Positions 7,988 to 16,675 of a stretch of DNA of 44,931 bases are shown here, piece by piece. Positions within the stretch are counted from its first letter, which is position 1, and every line of letters begins with the position of its first letter. The stretch spans positions 1 to 44,931 of the forward strand of contig CALUMJ010000019.1 in assembly GCA_944321715.1 (NCBI GenBank), given 5' to 3'. The notes below the pieces were generated by a model. That model worked only from the letters and a program-made list of their open reading frames with translations, searched no databases and was not told where the DNA came from. The stretch comes from an uncultured Muribaculaceae bacterium (lineage in GTDB: Bacteria; Bacteroidota; Bacteroidia; Bacteroidales; Muribaculaceae). A program made the position numbers and the translations under genes.

Positions 7988-8018
7988 GAGGGGGCAGGCA
8001 TGGCTCCCTCATTTTTTT
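7988..8018 (+). terminator. Leader terminator/attenuator before rimP
   Basis: GAGGGGGC at 7988-7995 pairs with GCTCCCTC at 8003-8010 (8-bp stem with one G-U pair, 7-nt loop), followed by T7 at 8012-8018. This is a textbook intrinsic terminator, but it lies inside the leader between the promoter at 7934-7965 and the rimP ATG at 8046. It suggests regulated read-through of the translation operon. Confidence 0.6.
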
Positions 8019-8045
8019 AACGAAGCAAGAAAGCATTTTTTTATT

Positions 8046-8510
8046 ATGATAGATAAAACGGCCTTGGAGAAAGTAGTCGCCGAAGCCATAGAGGGTAGCG
8101 GCATTTTCATTGTGTCGGTTGATATATCGGCCGATAACCGCATCGTGGTTGAAATTGAGCGGCATACGGGTTATGTCACTATTGACGACTGCGTTGAAAT
8201 CGATAGCATTGTCAAGGCAAATTTCGACCAGGACAAGGAGGACTACGAGCTTGAGGTCGGTTCGGCGGGGTTGACTTCGCCATTCAAGGTAAAGGCGCAA
8301 TATGACAAGAATTGCGGCAACGCAGTGGAAACACTCACCAACGACGGCCGCAAGTTGCGTGGCACATTGAAAAGTACAAGCGACAGTGGTTTCAGCATCG
8401 CCGTTGCCAAGAAAGTGAAACCCGAAGGGGCAAAACGTCCGGTGATGGTCGAAGAGGAAGTCACCTTGGGCTATAACGAAGTGAAATATACAAAAAACAT
8501 CATAGACTAA
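8046..8510 (+). CDS. rimP: Ribosome maturation factor RimP
   Basis: A 154-aa protein required for maturation of the 30S subunit. It has the two-part RimP architecture: an N-terminal alpha/beta domain (residues 1-75, with DDCVEIDSIVKANFDQDKEDYELEVGSAGLTSPFK carrying the family LEVSSPG-like signature as LEVGSAGL) and a C-terminal SH3-like beta domain (GRKLRGTLKSTSDSGFSI). Its position directly before nusA and infB is the conserved bacterial arrangement. There is a 15-bp gap to nusA. Start ATG 8046 is preceded by an A/T-rich leader with no strong Shine-Dalgarno, as usual in this phylum. Confidence 0.93.
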   Translation: MIDKTALEKVVAEAIEGSGIFIVSVDISADNRIVVEIERHTGYVTIDDCVEIDSIVKANFDQDKEDYELEVGSAGLTSPFKVKAQYDKNCGNAVETLTNDGRKLRGTLKSTSDSGFSIAVAKKVKPEGAKRPVMVEEEVTLGYNEVKYTKNIID

Positions 8511-8525
8511 CGCACACACATAGAC

Positions 8526-9788
8526 ATGGCAAAGAAAGAGGAAACAGTTGACATGGTGGACCGCTTCTCGGAATTTAAGGAGCTAAGGAACATCGACAAG
8601 ACCACAATGATAAGCGTGCTGGAAGAGTCATTCCGCAGCGTCATCGCCAAGATGTTTGGCAGTGACGAGAATTTCGATGTAATCATGAACCCCGACAAGG
8701 GCGATTGCGAGATATACCAAAATCTTGAAATCGTGCCAGATGGAGAGGTCACCGACCCTATCAAGCAAATAAGCCTGAGCGATGCGCGTAACGATGTCGA
8801 CAATCCCGACCCCGACTGCGAGGTGGGCGAGGAGCATACCAAGAAAATCGACTTTGCCAAGTTTGGTCGCCGTGCCATACTTAACCTGCGCCAGACGCTT
8901 GCAAGCAAGATACTCGACTTGCAGAAAGATGCCATCTACACTAAGTTCAAGGAGATGGAAGGCGAGCTTGTCACAGGCGAGGTTTACCAGATGTGGAAAA
9001 AGGAGATTTTGCTGCTCGATGACGACAAGAACGAGCTGTTGTTGCCCAAAGACCAGCAAATACCCACCGACTTCTACCGCAAGGGCGACACCGTGAAGGC
9101 CGTAATCCACAATGTTGACAATAAAAACAACAATCCCAAGATTACCGTTTCACGCACCAGCGACATGTTCCTGCGCCGTCTTTTTGAACTTGAAGTGCCT
9201 GAAATCCACGATGGCTTGATATTGATACGCGCCGTGGCCCGCATTCCGGGTGAGCGTGCAAAAATTGCCGTGGAGTCGTATGACGACCGCATCGACCCCG
9301 TTGGGGCTTGCGTGGGCGTGAAGGGTGCCCGTATTCATGGCATAGTCCGTGAGTTGCGTAACGAGAACATCGACGTGATTAATTACACCAACAATCCGTC
9401 GCTGTTCATACAACGTGCCTTGAGCCCGGCAAAAATCTCGTCGATACGCATCGACGAGGAAAACAAGCACGCCGAGGTGTTCCTCAAGCCCGAGGAGGTA
9501 TCGCTTGCAATCGGCAAGGGAGGCTTGAACATACGCCTTGCCACGATGCTCACCGGATATGACATCGACGTTTACCGCGACCTCGAAGACAGCGAGGAAG
9601 ACATCTACCTCGACGAGTTCAAGGACGAAATAGACGCATGGGTGATAGAGGCTCTCAAGGACATGGGTTGCGTCACCGCCAAGTCGGTGCTCAACACGCC
9701 GCGTGAAGAACTCATTGAAAAGGCCGACCTCGAAGAAGACACCGTCGATAATGTCATCAAGGTGTTGAAGGCCGAGTTTGAAAATTGA
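8526..9788 (+). CDS. nusA: Transcription termination/antitermination factor NusA
   Basis: A 420-aa RNA polymerase-associated factor that modulates pausing, termination and antitermination. The order is an N-terminal RNAP-binding domain (1-130), an S1 domain (GELVTGEVYQMWKKEILLLDD onward, about 135-205), KH1 (VGACVGVKGARIHGIVREL, about 255-275) and KH2 (SLAIGKGGLNIRLATMLTGYDIDV, about 327-350). It ends with an acidic C-terminal helical region that is much shorter than in proteobacteria. The protein lies between rimP and infB, as in most bacteria. A stable hairpin follows the stop. Confidence 0.95.
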   Translation: MAKKEETVDMVDRFSEFKELRNIDKTTMISVLEESFRSVIAKMFGSDENFDVIMNPDKGDCEIYQNLEIVPDGEVTDPIKQISLSDARNDVDNPDPDCEVGEEHTKKIDFAKFGRRAILNLRQTLASKILDLQKDAIYTKFKEMEGELVTGEVYQMWKKEILLLDDDKNELLLPKDQQIPTDFYRKGDTVKAVIHNVDNKNNNPKITVSRTSDMFLRRLFELEVPEIHDGLILIRAVARIPGERAKIAVESYDDRIDPVGACVGVKGARIHGIVRELRNENIDVINYTNNPSLFIQRALSPAKISSIRIDEENKHAEVFLKPEEVSLAIGKGGLNIRLATMLTGYDIDVYRDLEDSEEDIYLDEFKDEIDAWVIEALKDMGCVTAKSVLNTPREELIEKADLEEDTVDNVIKVLKAEFEN

Positions 9789-9800
9789 TTCTGTTCCAAG

Positions 9801-9833
9801 GCCGAGGGTGGAGGACAACCTCCTCCCTTTGGC
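9801..9833 (+). terminator. Stem-loop in the nusA-infB gap
   Basis: GCCGAGGGTGGAGG and CCTCCTCCCTTTGGC form an imperfect hairpin with an ACAA loop. No long T-run follows immediately (the next T-rich run is near 9849), so it is more likely a processing or attenuation hairpin than a full terminator within this operon. Confidence 0.45.
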
Positions 9834-9896
9834 TTCCTATAATGTGACATTTTCCACCTCGCTTCATCTCGTTAACAAGTTTTTTAATAATCGTAT

Positions 9897-12719
9897 ATGC
9901 CCGTAAAGATAAGTAAAGTAGCAAAAGACTTGAATGTGGGGACGCAAACGATAATTGAGTTCCTTAGCAAAAAGAACATTACAGTAGAATCTAATCCAAA
10001 CGCCCGCATATCGGACGAACAATATAAGATGCTGCTCGATGCTTTCCGCACCGATAAGGACCAGCGCATAAAATCTGACAACCTCAGCAGTGAGCGTCGC
10101 CAGGAGCGCACTAAGCCCGATAAACGCAAGCAGCGCAAAGCCGAAGATTTTATTTCTACCGCATCGCAAATACCTTCAGTGAAGGTAGTGGGCAAAATCA
10201 ACTTGCCAAAAGATGATAAGTCGAGTGCCGAACCTGTGCAACCCGTGACAACCGTGGAGGACAAACCACAGGAAGAGGCAAAAAATGTAGAAATAGAACA
10301 GCCGCAAATACAACCGGACGAGGCCGAGGACAAGGCTGCGCCCGAAAATGAAAAAATAGAAGAAGTAGTAGAAGACCAGAAAACCGCAATGGACAACGGC
10401 AACAACGAAAACGCAGTACCGGAGAAGAAAGAGGAGGAAATTTTCACACTCGGCACACCGACACTGAAGACTACGCCGAAGGTCGTCGGAAAGATTGACC
10501 TCTCGGCGATAAACTCGCAGACGCGCCCAAGAAAGAAAACAAAGGAAGAAAAGCGCAAGGAACGCCAGGAAAAGTCGCGGCAGGAAGCTGCCGCACACAA
10601 CTCGGCCAGTGGGCAGGGTGGTGAAAATGCCCAAGGCGACCGCAAAAAGCGCAAGCGCATAGGCAAGGAAAAGGTGGACATCGAAAAGAGCGCAAGCCAG
10701 ATAACCACCCAGCAAAAGCCTGCCAAAGGTGCTAATGCACAAAGTGGCGACGAAGCAAGTGGCAAGAATCGCAAGAACCGCAAGAACAAGCGTCCGCTAA
10801 AGGCCGAGGTGAGTGAGGAAGATGTTCAGAAGCAAGTAAAGGAAACGCTTGCGCGGCTCACTGCAAAAACTCCGAAGAAATCGGCAAAGTGGCGCAAGGA
10901 AAAACGCGAGGCTGTGGAAGAGCGCGAACGCGAGGCAGCCGAAATGGAAGCACAAGAGGGAAAGACGCTAAAGCTCACAGAGTTTGTCACGGCTAACGAC
11001 TTGGCTGTGATGATGAACGTGCCTATTAACAAGGTTATAGGTACTTGCATGAGCTTGGGTGTGATGGTGTCGATAAACCAACGCTTGGATGCCGAAACCA
11101 TCAATATCGTTGCTGAGGAATTTGGCTTCAAGACCGAATATGTAAGTGCCGAAGTGTCGGAAGCAATACACCACCACGACGACGAGGACGACAACCCCGA
11201 TGACTTGGTGTCGCGTCCGCCGGTCGTTACTGTGATGGGCCATGTTGACCATGGCAAGACGTCGCTGCTCGACTACATACGCAACGCCAATGTGATTGCC
11301 GGCGAGGCTGGTGGTATAACACAGCACATAGGTGCATATAATGTCAAGCTGAAGAACGGGCAGCATATCACGTTCCTCGACACCCCGGGTCACGAAGCAT
11401 TTACTGCCATGCGTGCACGCGGTGCAAAGATTACCGACATCGTGATTATCATTGTGGCAGCCGACGATAATGTCATGCCGCAGACTGTCGAGGCTATCAA
11501 CCATGCTTCGGCAGCCGGCGTTCCAATAATATTTGCGATAAACAAAATCGACAAGCCTGCTGCTAACCCCGACAAAATCAAGGAAGAGCTTGCCAATATG
11601 AACTACCTCGTCGAGGAGTGGGGTGGTAAGTACCAGTCGCAAGACATATCGGCCAAGAAGGGCATAGGCGTGACCGAGCTGCTCGACAAGGTGCTGCTCG
11701 AAGCCGAGATGCTCGACCTCAAGGCCAATCCCAAGCGTCGTGCCGTGGGCTCGATTATTGAATCGTCGCTCGACAAGGGCCGCGGATATGTGGCCACGGT
11801 GCTTGTGCAGAACGGCACGTTGAAAGTGGGCGACATATTGCTTGCAGGAACGCATTATGGCAAAATACGCGCCATGTTCAACGAGCGCAACCAGCGTATC
11901 ACCGAAGCTGGCCCGTCGGAACCTGCGTTGATATTGGGATTGAACGGTGCGCCGACAGCTGGCGACAAGTTCAATGTGATGGATACCGAGCAAGAGGCTC
12001 GCGAGATAGCCGGCAAGCGTGAACAACTGCAACGCGAGCTGGGGTTGCGCACGCAGAAGCGCGTGACACTCGAAGATATAGGCCGTCGCAAGGCATTGGG
12101 CAGCTTCAACGAGCTTAACATCATAGTCAAGGGCGACGTGGACGGCTCGATTGAGGCTCTGAGCGACTCGCTCATAAAATTATCGACCCCCGAGGTGCAA
12201 GTGAATGTAATACACAAGGCTGTGGGAGCGATTTCAGAGAGCGATGTGACGCTGGCTGCAGCTTCCGATGCTTTCATAATCGGCTTCCAAGTGCGTCCGT
12301 CACAGGCAGCACGCCGCCTGGCCGAACGCGATGGCGTGGACATTCGCTTGTATTCGGTAATTTACAAGGCCATTGAGGAGGTGAAGGCTGCAATGGAAGG
12401 ATTGCTCTCGCCCGAGGTGAAAGAAGAAATTATCGGCTCGGCCGAGGTAATGCAGACCTACCACATTTCAAAGGTCGGCACTATTGCTGGTGCGATAGTG
12501 CGCGAAGGCAAGGTGAAACGCAATTGCAAAGTGCGCATAATCCGCGACGGCATCGTCATCTATACAGGCGAATTAGGTTCGTTGAAACGCTTCAAGGACG
12601 ATGTGAAAGAGGTTACGTCGGGATTTGACTGCGGATTGAGCATTGTCGGTTATAACGACATCAAAGAGGGCGACTTCATCGAGTCGTTCGAGGAGGTCGA
12701 AGTAAAAAAGAGCTTATAA
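9897..12719 (+). CDS. infB: Translation initiation factor IF-2
   Basis: A 940-aa GTPase that places initiator tRNA on the 30S subunit and promotes subunit joining. The N-terminal IF2_N helical domain (residues 1-50, [20 protein letters not shown]) is followed by a long, charged, low-complexity linker (about 60-340), then a second IF2_N-like domain ([30 protein letters not shown]). The G domain has G1 GHVDHGKT (448-455), DTPGHEAF (G3) and NKIDKP (G4). Beta-barrel domains and the C-terminal fMet-tRNA binding domain follow. Length and domain order are normal for Bacteroidetes, whose N-terminal linkers are long. ATG 9897 fits the family start. Confidence 0.96.
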   Translation: MPVKISKVAKDLNVGTQTIIEFLSKKNITVESNPNARISDEQYKMLLDAFRTDKDQRIKSDNLSSERRQERTKPDKRKQRKAEDFISTASQIPSVKVVGKINLPKDDKSSAEPVQPVTTVEDKPQEEAKNVEIEQPQIQPDEAEDKAAPENEKIEEVVEDQKTAMDNGNNENAVPEKKEEEIFTLGTPTLKTTPKVVGKIDLSAINSQTRPRKKTKEEKRKERQEKSRQEAAAHNSASGQGGENAQGDRKKRKRIGKEKVDIEKSASQITTQQKPAKGANAQSGDEASGKNRKNRKNKRPLKAEVSEEDVQKQVKETLARLTAKTPKKSAKWRKEKREAVEEREREAAEMEAQEGKTLKLTEFVTANDLAVMMNVPINKVIGTCMSLGVMVSINQRLDAETINIVAEEFGFKTEYVSAEVSEAIHHHDDEDDNPDDLVSRPPVVTVMGHVDHGKTSLLDYIRNANVIAGEAGGITQHIGAYNVKLKNGQHITFLDTPGHEAFTAMRARGAKITDIVIIIVAADDNVMPQTVEAINHASAAGVPIIFAINKIDKPAANPDKIKEELANMNYLVEEWGGKYQSQDISAKKGIGVTELLDKVLLEAEMLDLKANPKRRAVGSIIESSLDKGRGYVATVLVQNGTLKVGDILLAGTHYGKIRAMFNERNQRITEAGPSEPALILGLNGAPTAGDKFNVMDTEQEAREIAGKREQLQRELGLRTQKRVTLEDIGRRKALGSFNELNIIVKGDVDGSIEALSDSLIKLSTPEVQVNVIHKAVGAISESDVTLAAASDAFIIGFQVRPSQAARRLAERDGVDIRLYSVIYKAIEEVKAAMEGLLSPEVKEEIIGSAEVMQTYHISKVGTIAGAIVREGKVKRNCKVRIIRDGIVIYTGELGSLKRFKDDVKEVTSGFDCGLSIVGYNDIKEGDFIESFEEVEVKKSL

Positions 12720-12802
12720 AAAACTTTTAGTTTCATAATCACTTGAATTTTATAGTCAGGCGGCTGGCGCAGTGATTGCGCCGCCGCTCCTTTCTATTTG
12801 GC

Positions 12803-13285
12803 ATGAATTACTATCTGAACATTGGTTCGAACATAGGCAACCGCCGGCGCAACATTTCTCGTGCCGTGGACTTGATAAGGCGCACTTTCGGCACCGACGT
12901 GCGGTGCAGTAGCCCTGTCGAGAGCGAGCCGTGGGGGTTCGACTCGGCCAACACATTTGTCAACGAAGGACTGGTGTTGCACACCGACCATGCTCCGGCC
13001 GATGTGCTGTCGATGCTGCAAAATGTGGAACGTTCCATCAGCAGCGCGTCGCACCGCAACAGCGACGGTTCATATCGCGACCGTGTGATTGACATCGATA
13101 TTGTGGCAATCGACCAGCTAACTATCGATTCGCCAACTCTGAAAGTGCCACACCCGCACTTCTCCGAACGGGATTTTTACCTTATACCCATGTGTGAACT
13201 TGCCCCGGCATGGCGGCATCCGCGCACACATCTCACGCCGAGCCAGATGCTCGACAGGCTTAATCCGAAGTGTGCATCAAAATAG
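12803..13285 (+). CDS. folK: 6-hydroxymethyl-7,8-dihydropterin pyrophosphokinase
   Basis: A 160-aa enzyme of folate synthesis that transfers pyrophosphate from ATP to 6-hydroxymethyl-7,8-dihydropterin. The start YLNIGSNIGNRRRN matches the HPPK L-x-x-G-S-N-x-G-x-x motif. The middle contains the signature DRVIDIDIVAID, whose acidic residues bind Mg2+, then VPHPHFSERDFYLIPMCELAP, as expected. I chose ATG 12803 rather than the upstream TTG at 12776 because homologues begin at this Met-x-Tyr-x-Leu stretch. It follows infB by 83 bp, a gap containing a small GC-rich hairpin (GGCGCA/TGCGCC) without a T-run, so it may share the transcript. Confidence 0.92.
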   Translation: MNYYLNIGSNIGNRRRNISRAVDLIRRTFGTDVRCSSPVESEPWGFDSANTFVNEGLVLHTDHAPADVLSMLQNVERSISSASHRNSDGSYRDRVIDIDIVAIDQLTIDSPTLKVPHPHFSERDFYLIPMCELAPAWRHPRTHLTPSQMLDRLNPKCASK

Positions 13286-13381
13286 TGTGTGGTTAGCTTG
13301 TGTGGAGCTATCCTGTTGTGCTGTTTTGAGGAAATATTGAATTATAATATGCGAAAAATTGGCACAAAAATGGCTAAGTAA

Positions 13382-13412
13382 TTTGGCCGAATGATAAATT
13401 TCGTTAACTTTG
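13382..13412 (+). promoter_or_regulatory. Promoter of the surface-glycan operon
   Basis: TTTG at 13382-13385, 19 nt, then TAACTTTG at 13405-13412 give an exact match to the Bacteroidetes promoter consensus. It would start a leader of about 160 nt before the first glycosyltransferase gene. The remainder of this gap shows no other feature. Confidence 0.8.
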
Positions 13413-13577
13413 CACGTGGTTGACACAGGTGTGCGTGGTTTCAATTTCGCACATTTGCGTGTGTTTGGGTCTTGCTCACATTTAGAGTATCTATTGGCTG
13501 CCAATAGGCAGTTTTTGATTGTATGCTTCGTTGTCGAAGTGGCTTATTTATCCAATTATTAAATATAAATCGACGAT

Positions 13578-14498
13578 TTGGGAACACCTTTGGTAAGTAT
13601 TATTACGCCATGTTACAATTCAGGCCGTTTTGTACACGTTCTGCTTGATTCTGTGCTGGCTCAAGATTATCCAGCTGCCGAGATGTGGGTCATCGATGAC
13701 GGTTCTACCGACGACACCCGCCAGGTAGTTGAAAGTTACAAGCCTCTTTTCATCGAAAAGGGATATACATTGGAGTATGTGTGGCAGGAACATTCGGGAC
13801 AGTCCGAAGCCATCAACAAAGGATTGAAACTCATCAGTGGCGACTACTTGGTATGGCCTGATAGTGACGACTATTACGCTACAAGTGATGCACTTTCGTT
13901 GATGGTTGCCGAGTTGGAAAAGAGCGGCGACAAGGTGGGTATGGTCAGGTGTTTGCCTTCTTATGTCGATGCCAATGGCATTGATTATGATGGTTACCGC
14001 CATGCCAATTTCGATAAAGAAGACCTGTTTGAAGATTGCTTGTTCGGGATAAATGGATTCTGGTACATGTCGGGCGGGTATATGGCGAAAACCAGTTTTA
14101 TCGACAAGTATATACCGCAAAGGACGATAAGCACGGCAAAGAATGCCGGGCAAAACTGGCAATTGATGTTGCCGTTGCTTTATGGCCACAAGTGCTTGAC
14201 TATCAAAAAGTATCTCTATAAAATTGTGGTGAGGGACGATTCGCATTCAAGGTTGGGGTATCGTACATATACCGAGCGTAAACGCAAATATATAGATTTT
14301 GAGCATGTGCTGGTTCAAACCTTGGAAAGAATGAACCACTTGCCCTATGACAAGAAACGGAAATATATCAAGATTGTCCGCCGCAATTACAGGAAAGAAC
14401 ATTTGAAACTATGGCTGAAAACACATGTGCGCACTTGGCGCATAAGGTGCATGATAAACAAAGTGAAGCAACTTGTCAATGATAAGGCTGGCAAATAA
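13578..14498 (+). CDS. Family 2 glycosyltransferase, TTG start
   Basis: A 306-aa GT-A glycosyltransferase. TPLVSIITPCYNSGRFVHVLLDSVLAQDY is the classic GT2 N-terminal nucleotide-binding region, followed by WVIDDGSTDDT and the DxD motif in VWPDSDDYY. The C-terminus is highly basic. No ATG exists between the in-frame stop at 13566-13568 and the conserved strand; TTG 13578 (giving MGTPLVSII) is the only sensible start, so a non-ATG start is inferred. It is the first gene of a four-gene glycan operon and overlaps the next gene by 20 bp. Acceptor and sugar are unknown. Confidence 0.85.
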   Translation: MGTPLVSIITPCYNSGRFVHVLLDSVLAQDYPAAEMWVIDDGSTDDTRQVVESYKPLFIEKGYTLEYVWQEHSGQSEAINKGLKLISGDYLVWPDSDDYYATSDALSLMVAELEKSGDKVGMVRCLPSYVDANGIDYDGYRHANFDKEDLFEDCLFGINGFWYMSGGYMAKTSFIDKYIPQRTISTAKNAGQNWQLMLPLLYGHKCLTIKKYLYKIVVRDDSHSRLGYRTYTERKRKYIDFEHVLVQTLERMNHLPYDKKRKYIKIVRRNYRKEHLKLWLKTHVRTWRIRCMINKVKQLVNDKAGK

Positions 14499-15600
14499 AG
14501 AACTCTGTAGTGGTTGTACCGCTTGTGCCAGCAAGTGTCCGCATCGTGCCATATCGATGCGGCGCGACAGGCTTGGTTTTGCCTATCCCGAAATCGACAT
14601 GGCTGCTTGCACCGATTGTGGCATTTGCGAGGCTGTATGTCCTTTTCAGGGTCATGCCCATCGAAACTCGGTGATTGAAGTATATGCCGTGAGGCACAAG
14701 GATATGAAGCAATTGGCAGCCAGCCAAAGCGGTGCTGCATTTGTGGCGTTGTCCGATGTTATACTCGCGCGCGGCGGCGTGGTCTATGGTGCAGGTTACG
14801 GCGAAGGGTTCAAGGTGGTGCATGGCAGGGCCGTTTCGCCCAGCGAGCGAGATGCATTCAGGGGAAGCAAGTATGTGCAAAGCGAATTAGGCACCGTGTT
14901 CGCTCAAGTCAAGGCCGACCTGCTGGATGGCAAACATGTGCTATTTTCAGGCACGCCATGCCAAGTGGCGGGGTTGAAATCATACTTGCATAGTGGAGGC
15001 AAACTTTATGAAAACTTGTATCTGGTCGATCTTGTGTGCCATGGAGTGGCGAGCCCATACGTGTGGCGTGATTACTTGTGGTATCTGGAACGCGCCTACA
15101 AGCACGACATTGTTGCCGTGAATTTCAGGGACAAGATATTCGGCTGGCATTCCCACAAGGAATCTTTCAAGTTTGATGACGGGAGCATTATTTATCCGAG
15201 GTTCATAGTTTACAAGGATTGTTTTTTGCGTCCTGCATGTGGTAATTGTCCGTATGCCAACCTTAACCACCCTTCGGATGTGACGATTGGGGATTTCTGG
15301 GGCATCGAACAAACCGACTTGCGTGCCGAAGATGACAATAAGGGTCATTCAATATTGCTGTGCAATACTCCGCAAGGTGTGAAATTGTTTGACAGCATAA
15401 AGGAGCAAGTTCATTTCCACCCTTTGGCAATGAGTACTTGCTTGCAACCCAATCTGTGCGAACCAACGCGCATTCCACGCAGTCATCTTCTTTTTGAGAA
15501 GCTTTATCGGCGTAGCTGGTTTGTGGCATTCTTGAAGGTGAGGAATTTTCCAAGTTGTCTTAAAAGATTTGTTAAGCATGTAAAACAACGGCTGTTATGA
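14479..15600 (+). CDS. FrhB-like Fe-S protein (polysaccharide cluster type)
   Basis: A 373-aa protein of the coenzyme F420 hydrogenase/dehydrogenase beta-subunit type found in polysaccharide loci. The N-terminus has two [4Fe-4S] ferredoxin motifs: C-S-G-C-T-A-C-A-S-K-C-P near residues 10-21 and C-T-D-C-G-I-C-E-A-V-C-P near 43-54. The C-terminal FrhB/FdhB domain follows, with GTPCQVAGLKSYL, a basic FRDKIFGWHSHKESF segment and CGNCPYAN...DVTIGDFWGIE, so additional cysteines may bind a third centre. Such genes are often adjacent to polysaccharide pyruvyl transferase genes, as here. The reaction is not established, but a redox step on a sugar or pyruvyl substituent is the usual guess. It is coupled to the next gene by a 4-bp overlap. 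Confidence 0.85.
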   Translation: MIRLANKELCSGCTACASKCPHRAISMRRDRLGFAYPEIDMAACTDCGICEAVCPFQGHAHRNSVIEVYAVRHKDMKQLAASQSGAAFVALSDVILARGGVVYGAGYGEGFKVVHGRAVSPSERDAFRGSKYVQSELGTVFAQVKADLLDGKHVLFSGTPCQVAGLKSYLHSGGKLYENLYLVDLVCHGVASPYVWRDYLWYLERAYKHDIVAVNFRDKIFGWHSHKESFKFDDGSIIYPRFIVYKDCFLRPACGNCPYANLNHPSDVTIGDFWGIEQTDLRAEDDNKGHSILLCNTPQGVKLFDSIKEQVHFHPLAMSTCLQPNLCEPTRIPRSHLLFEKLYRRSWFVAFLKVRNFPSCLKRFVKHVKQRLL

Positions 15601-16664
15601 GAATAGGGATTTTAACATTTCACAGAGCGCATAATTATGGTGCTGTATTGCAATGCTATGCCCTGCAAAAAGTATTGGCAACGATGGGGCATGATGCAGT
15701 GGTGATTGATTACAGGCAACCGTATGTCGAGAGCCAGTATGCCTCGTTCAATTGGCAATATTTCCTTGACCAACTTGTCAATTTCAGGCTCCTTACCATG
15801 CTGCGTTATTTTGCCAAGGTGAGGAAGAATGTAATCCGTGCCGCTGTATTCCGTCGTTTCAGGAACAGGCATTTGTCTGTTTCCAGCAAGTGTGGCTCGG
15901 GTCAAATACCGCTATATGATTGCTATGTGATAGGAAGCGACCAAGTGTGGAGTCTTCATTGTACAAAATATGCCGATGATGTTTATTGGGGGCAATTTGC
16001 TCGACCAGCGAAGAGTAAAATAATCGGCTATGCCATTAGTTCCACCATTGAATCGTTATTGCAGATAGGCGGCGAAAAAGTGAAAAAGCACCTGCATGAT
16101 TTTTCGGCAGTATCGTTTCGTGAAGAAGCAATAAGAAACCAAGTGGCGAGCATGGCTGGCGTGAAAGGTGAGATGGCACTTGACCCTACGTTGCTGTTCA
16201 CTGCCGATTGCTGGCATGGACTGACCGAAAATGTGCCGGTACAACCTTCGGTGGTGGTTTATCATGCGCAATTCAGGTATGCATCGCAAAATGTGCGGCG
16301 AGAAGTGGATGAAAAAGCCAGGCAACTGGCTCGCTCTTTGGATTGCGGGGTGATTGACTTGTCGAATTGCATTACTTCGCCCGAATATTTCGTGGCGGCT
16401 TTCAAGCAGGCACGTTACGTTATTACCAACTCGTTCCATGGAGTTGCTCTGGCACTGACATTCAACAAACCTATGTATGCCATATTGTGCCACGATTCGC
16501 TTGACGAACGTTATAAACGCTTGTTGACTGCCGTGGGTGGAGATGCCATGCTTGTCGATACCGATTTTGTCCCAGTGGCAAAGCCGGTGGATTATGAACC
16601 CATCAATGTGGCACTGGCAAAGTTGCGCAGCCACTCGATTGATTTTCTGCAACATAATATATGA
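15597..16664 (+). CDS. Polysaccharide pyruvyl transferase family protein
   Basis: A 355-aa member of the PS_pyruv_trans (CsaB-like) family, which adds ketal pyruvate to sugars from phosphoenolpyruvate. Signature segments are IGILTFHRAHNYGAVLQCYALQ at the N-terminus, YVIGSDQVW near residue 103, and VITNSFHGVALALTFNKPMYAI near 279, which contains the conserved SFHG histidine. Length fits the family. ATG overlaps the previous stop (ATGA). With the FrhB-like gene in front, this is a commonly seen pair in Bacteroidetes capsule and exopolysaccharide loci. Pyruvylation would add negative charge to a surface glycan. Confidence 0.88.
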   Translation: MRIGILTFHRAHNYGAVLQCYALQKVLATMGHDAVVIDYRQPYVESQYASFNWQYFLDQLVNFRLLTMLRYFAKVRKNVIRAAVFRRFRNRHLSVSSKCGSGQIPLYDCYVIGSDQVWSLHCTKYADDVYWGQFARPAKSKIIGYAISSTIESLLQIGGEKVKKHLHDFSAVSFREEAIRNQVASMAGVKGEMALDPTLLFTADCWHGLTENVPVQPSVVVYHAQFRYASQNVRREVDEKARQLARSLDCGVIDLSNCITSPEYFVAAFKQARYVITNSFHGVALALTFNKPMYAILCHDSLDERYKRLLTAVGGDAMLVDTDFVPVAKPVDYEPINVALAKLRSHSIDFLQHNI

Positions 16665-16675
16665 CTATATAATAT

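Noticed and set aside
10968-12032. Minus-strand 354-codon open frame in infB
   Set aside because: Antisense to the IF-2 G domain; shadow frame.
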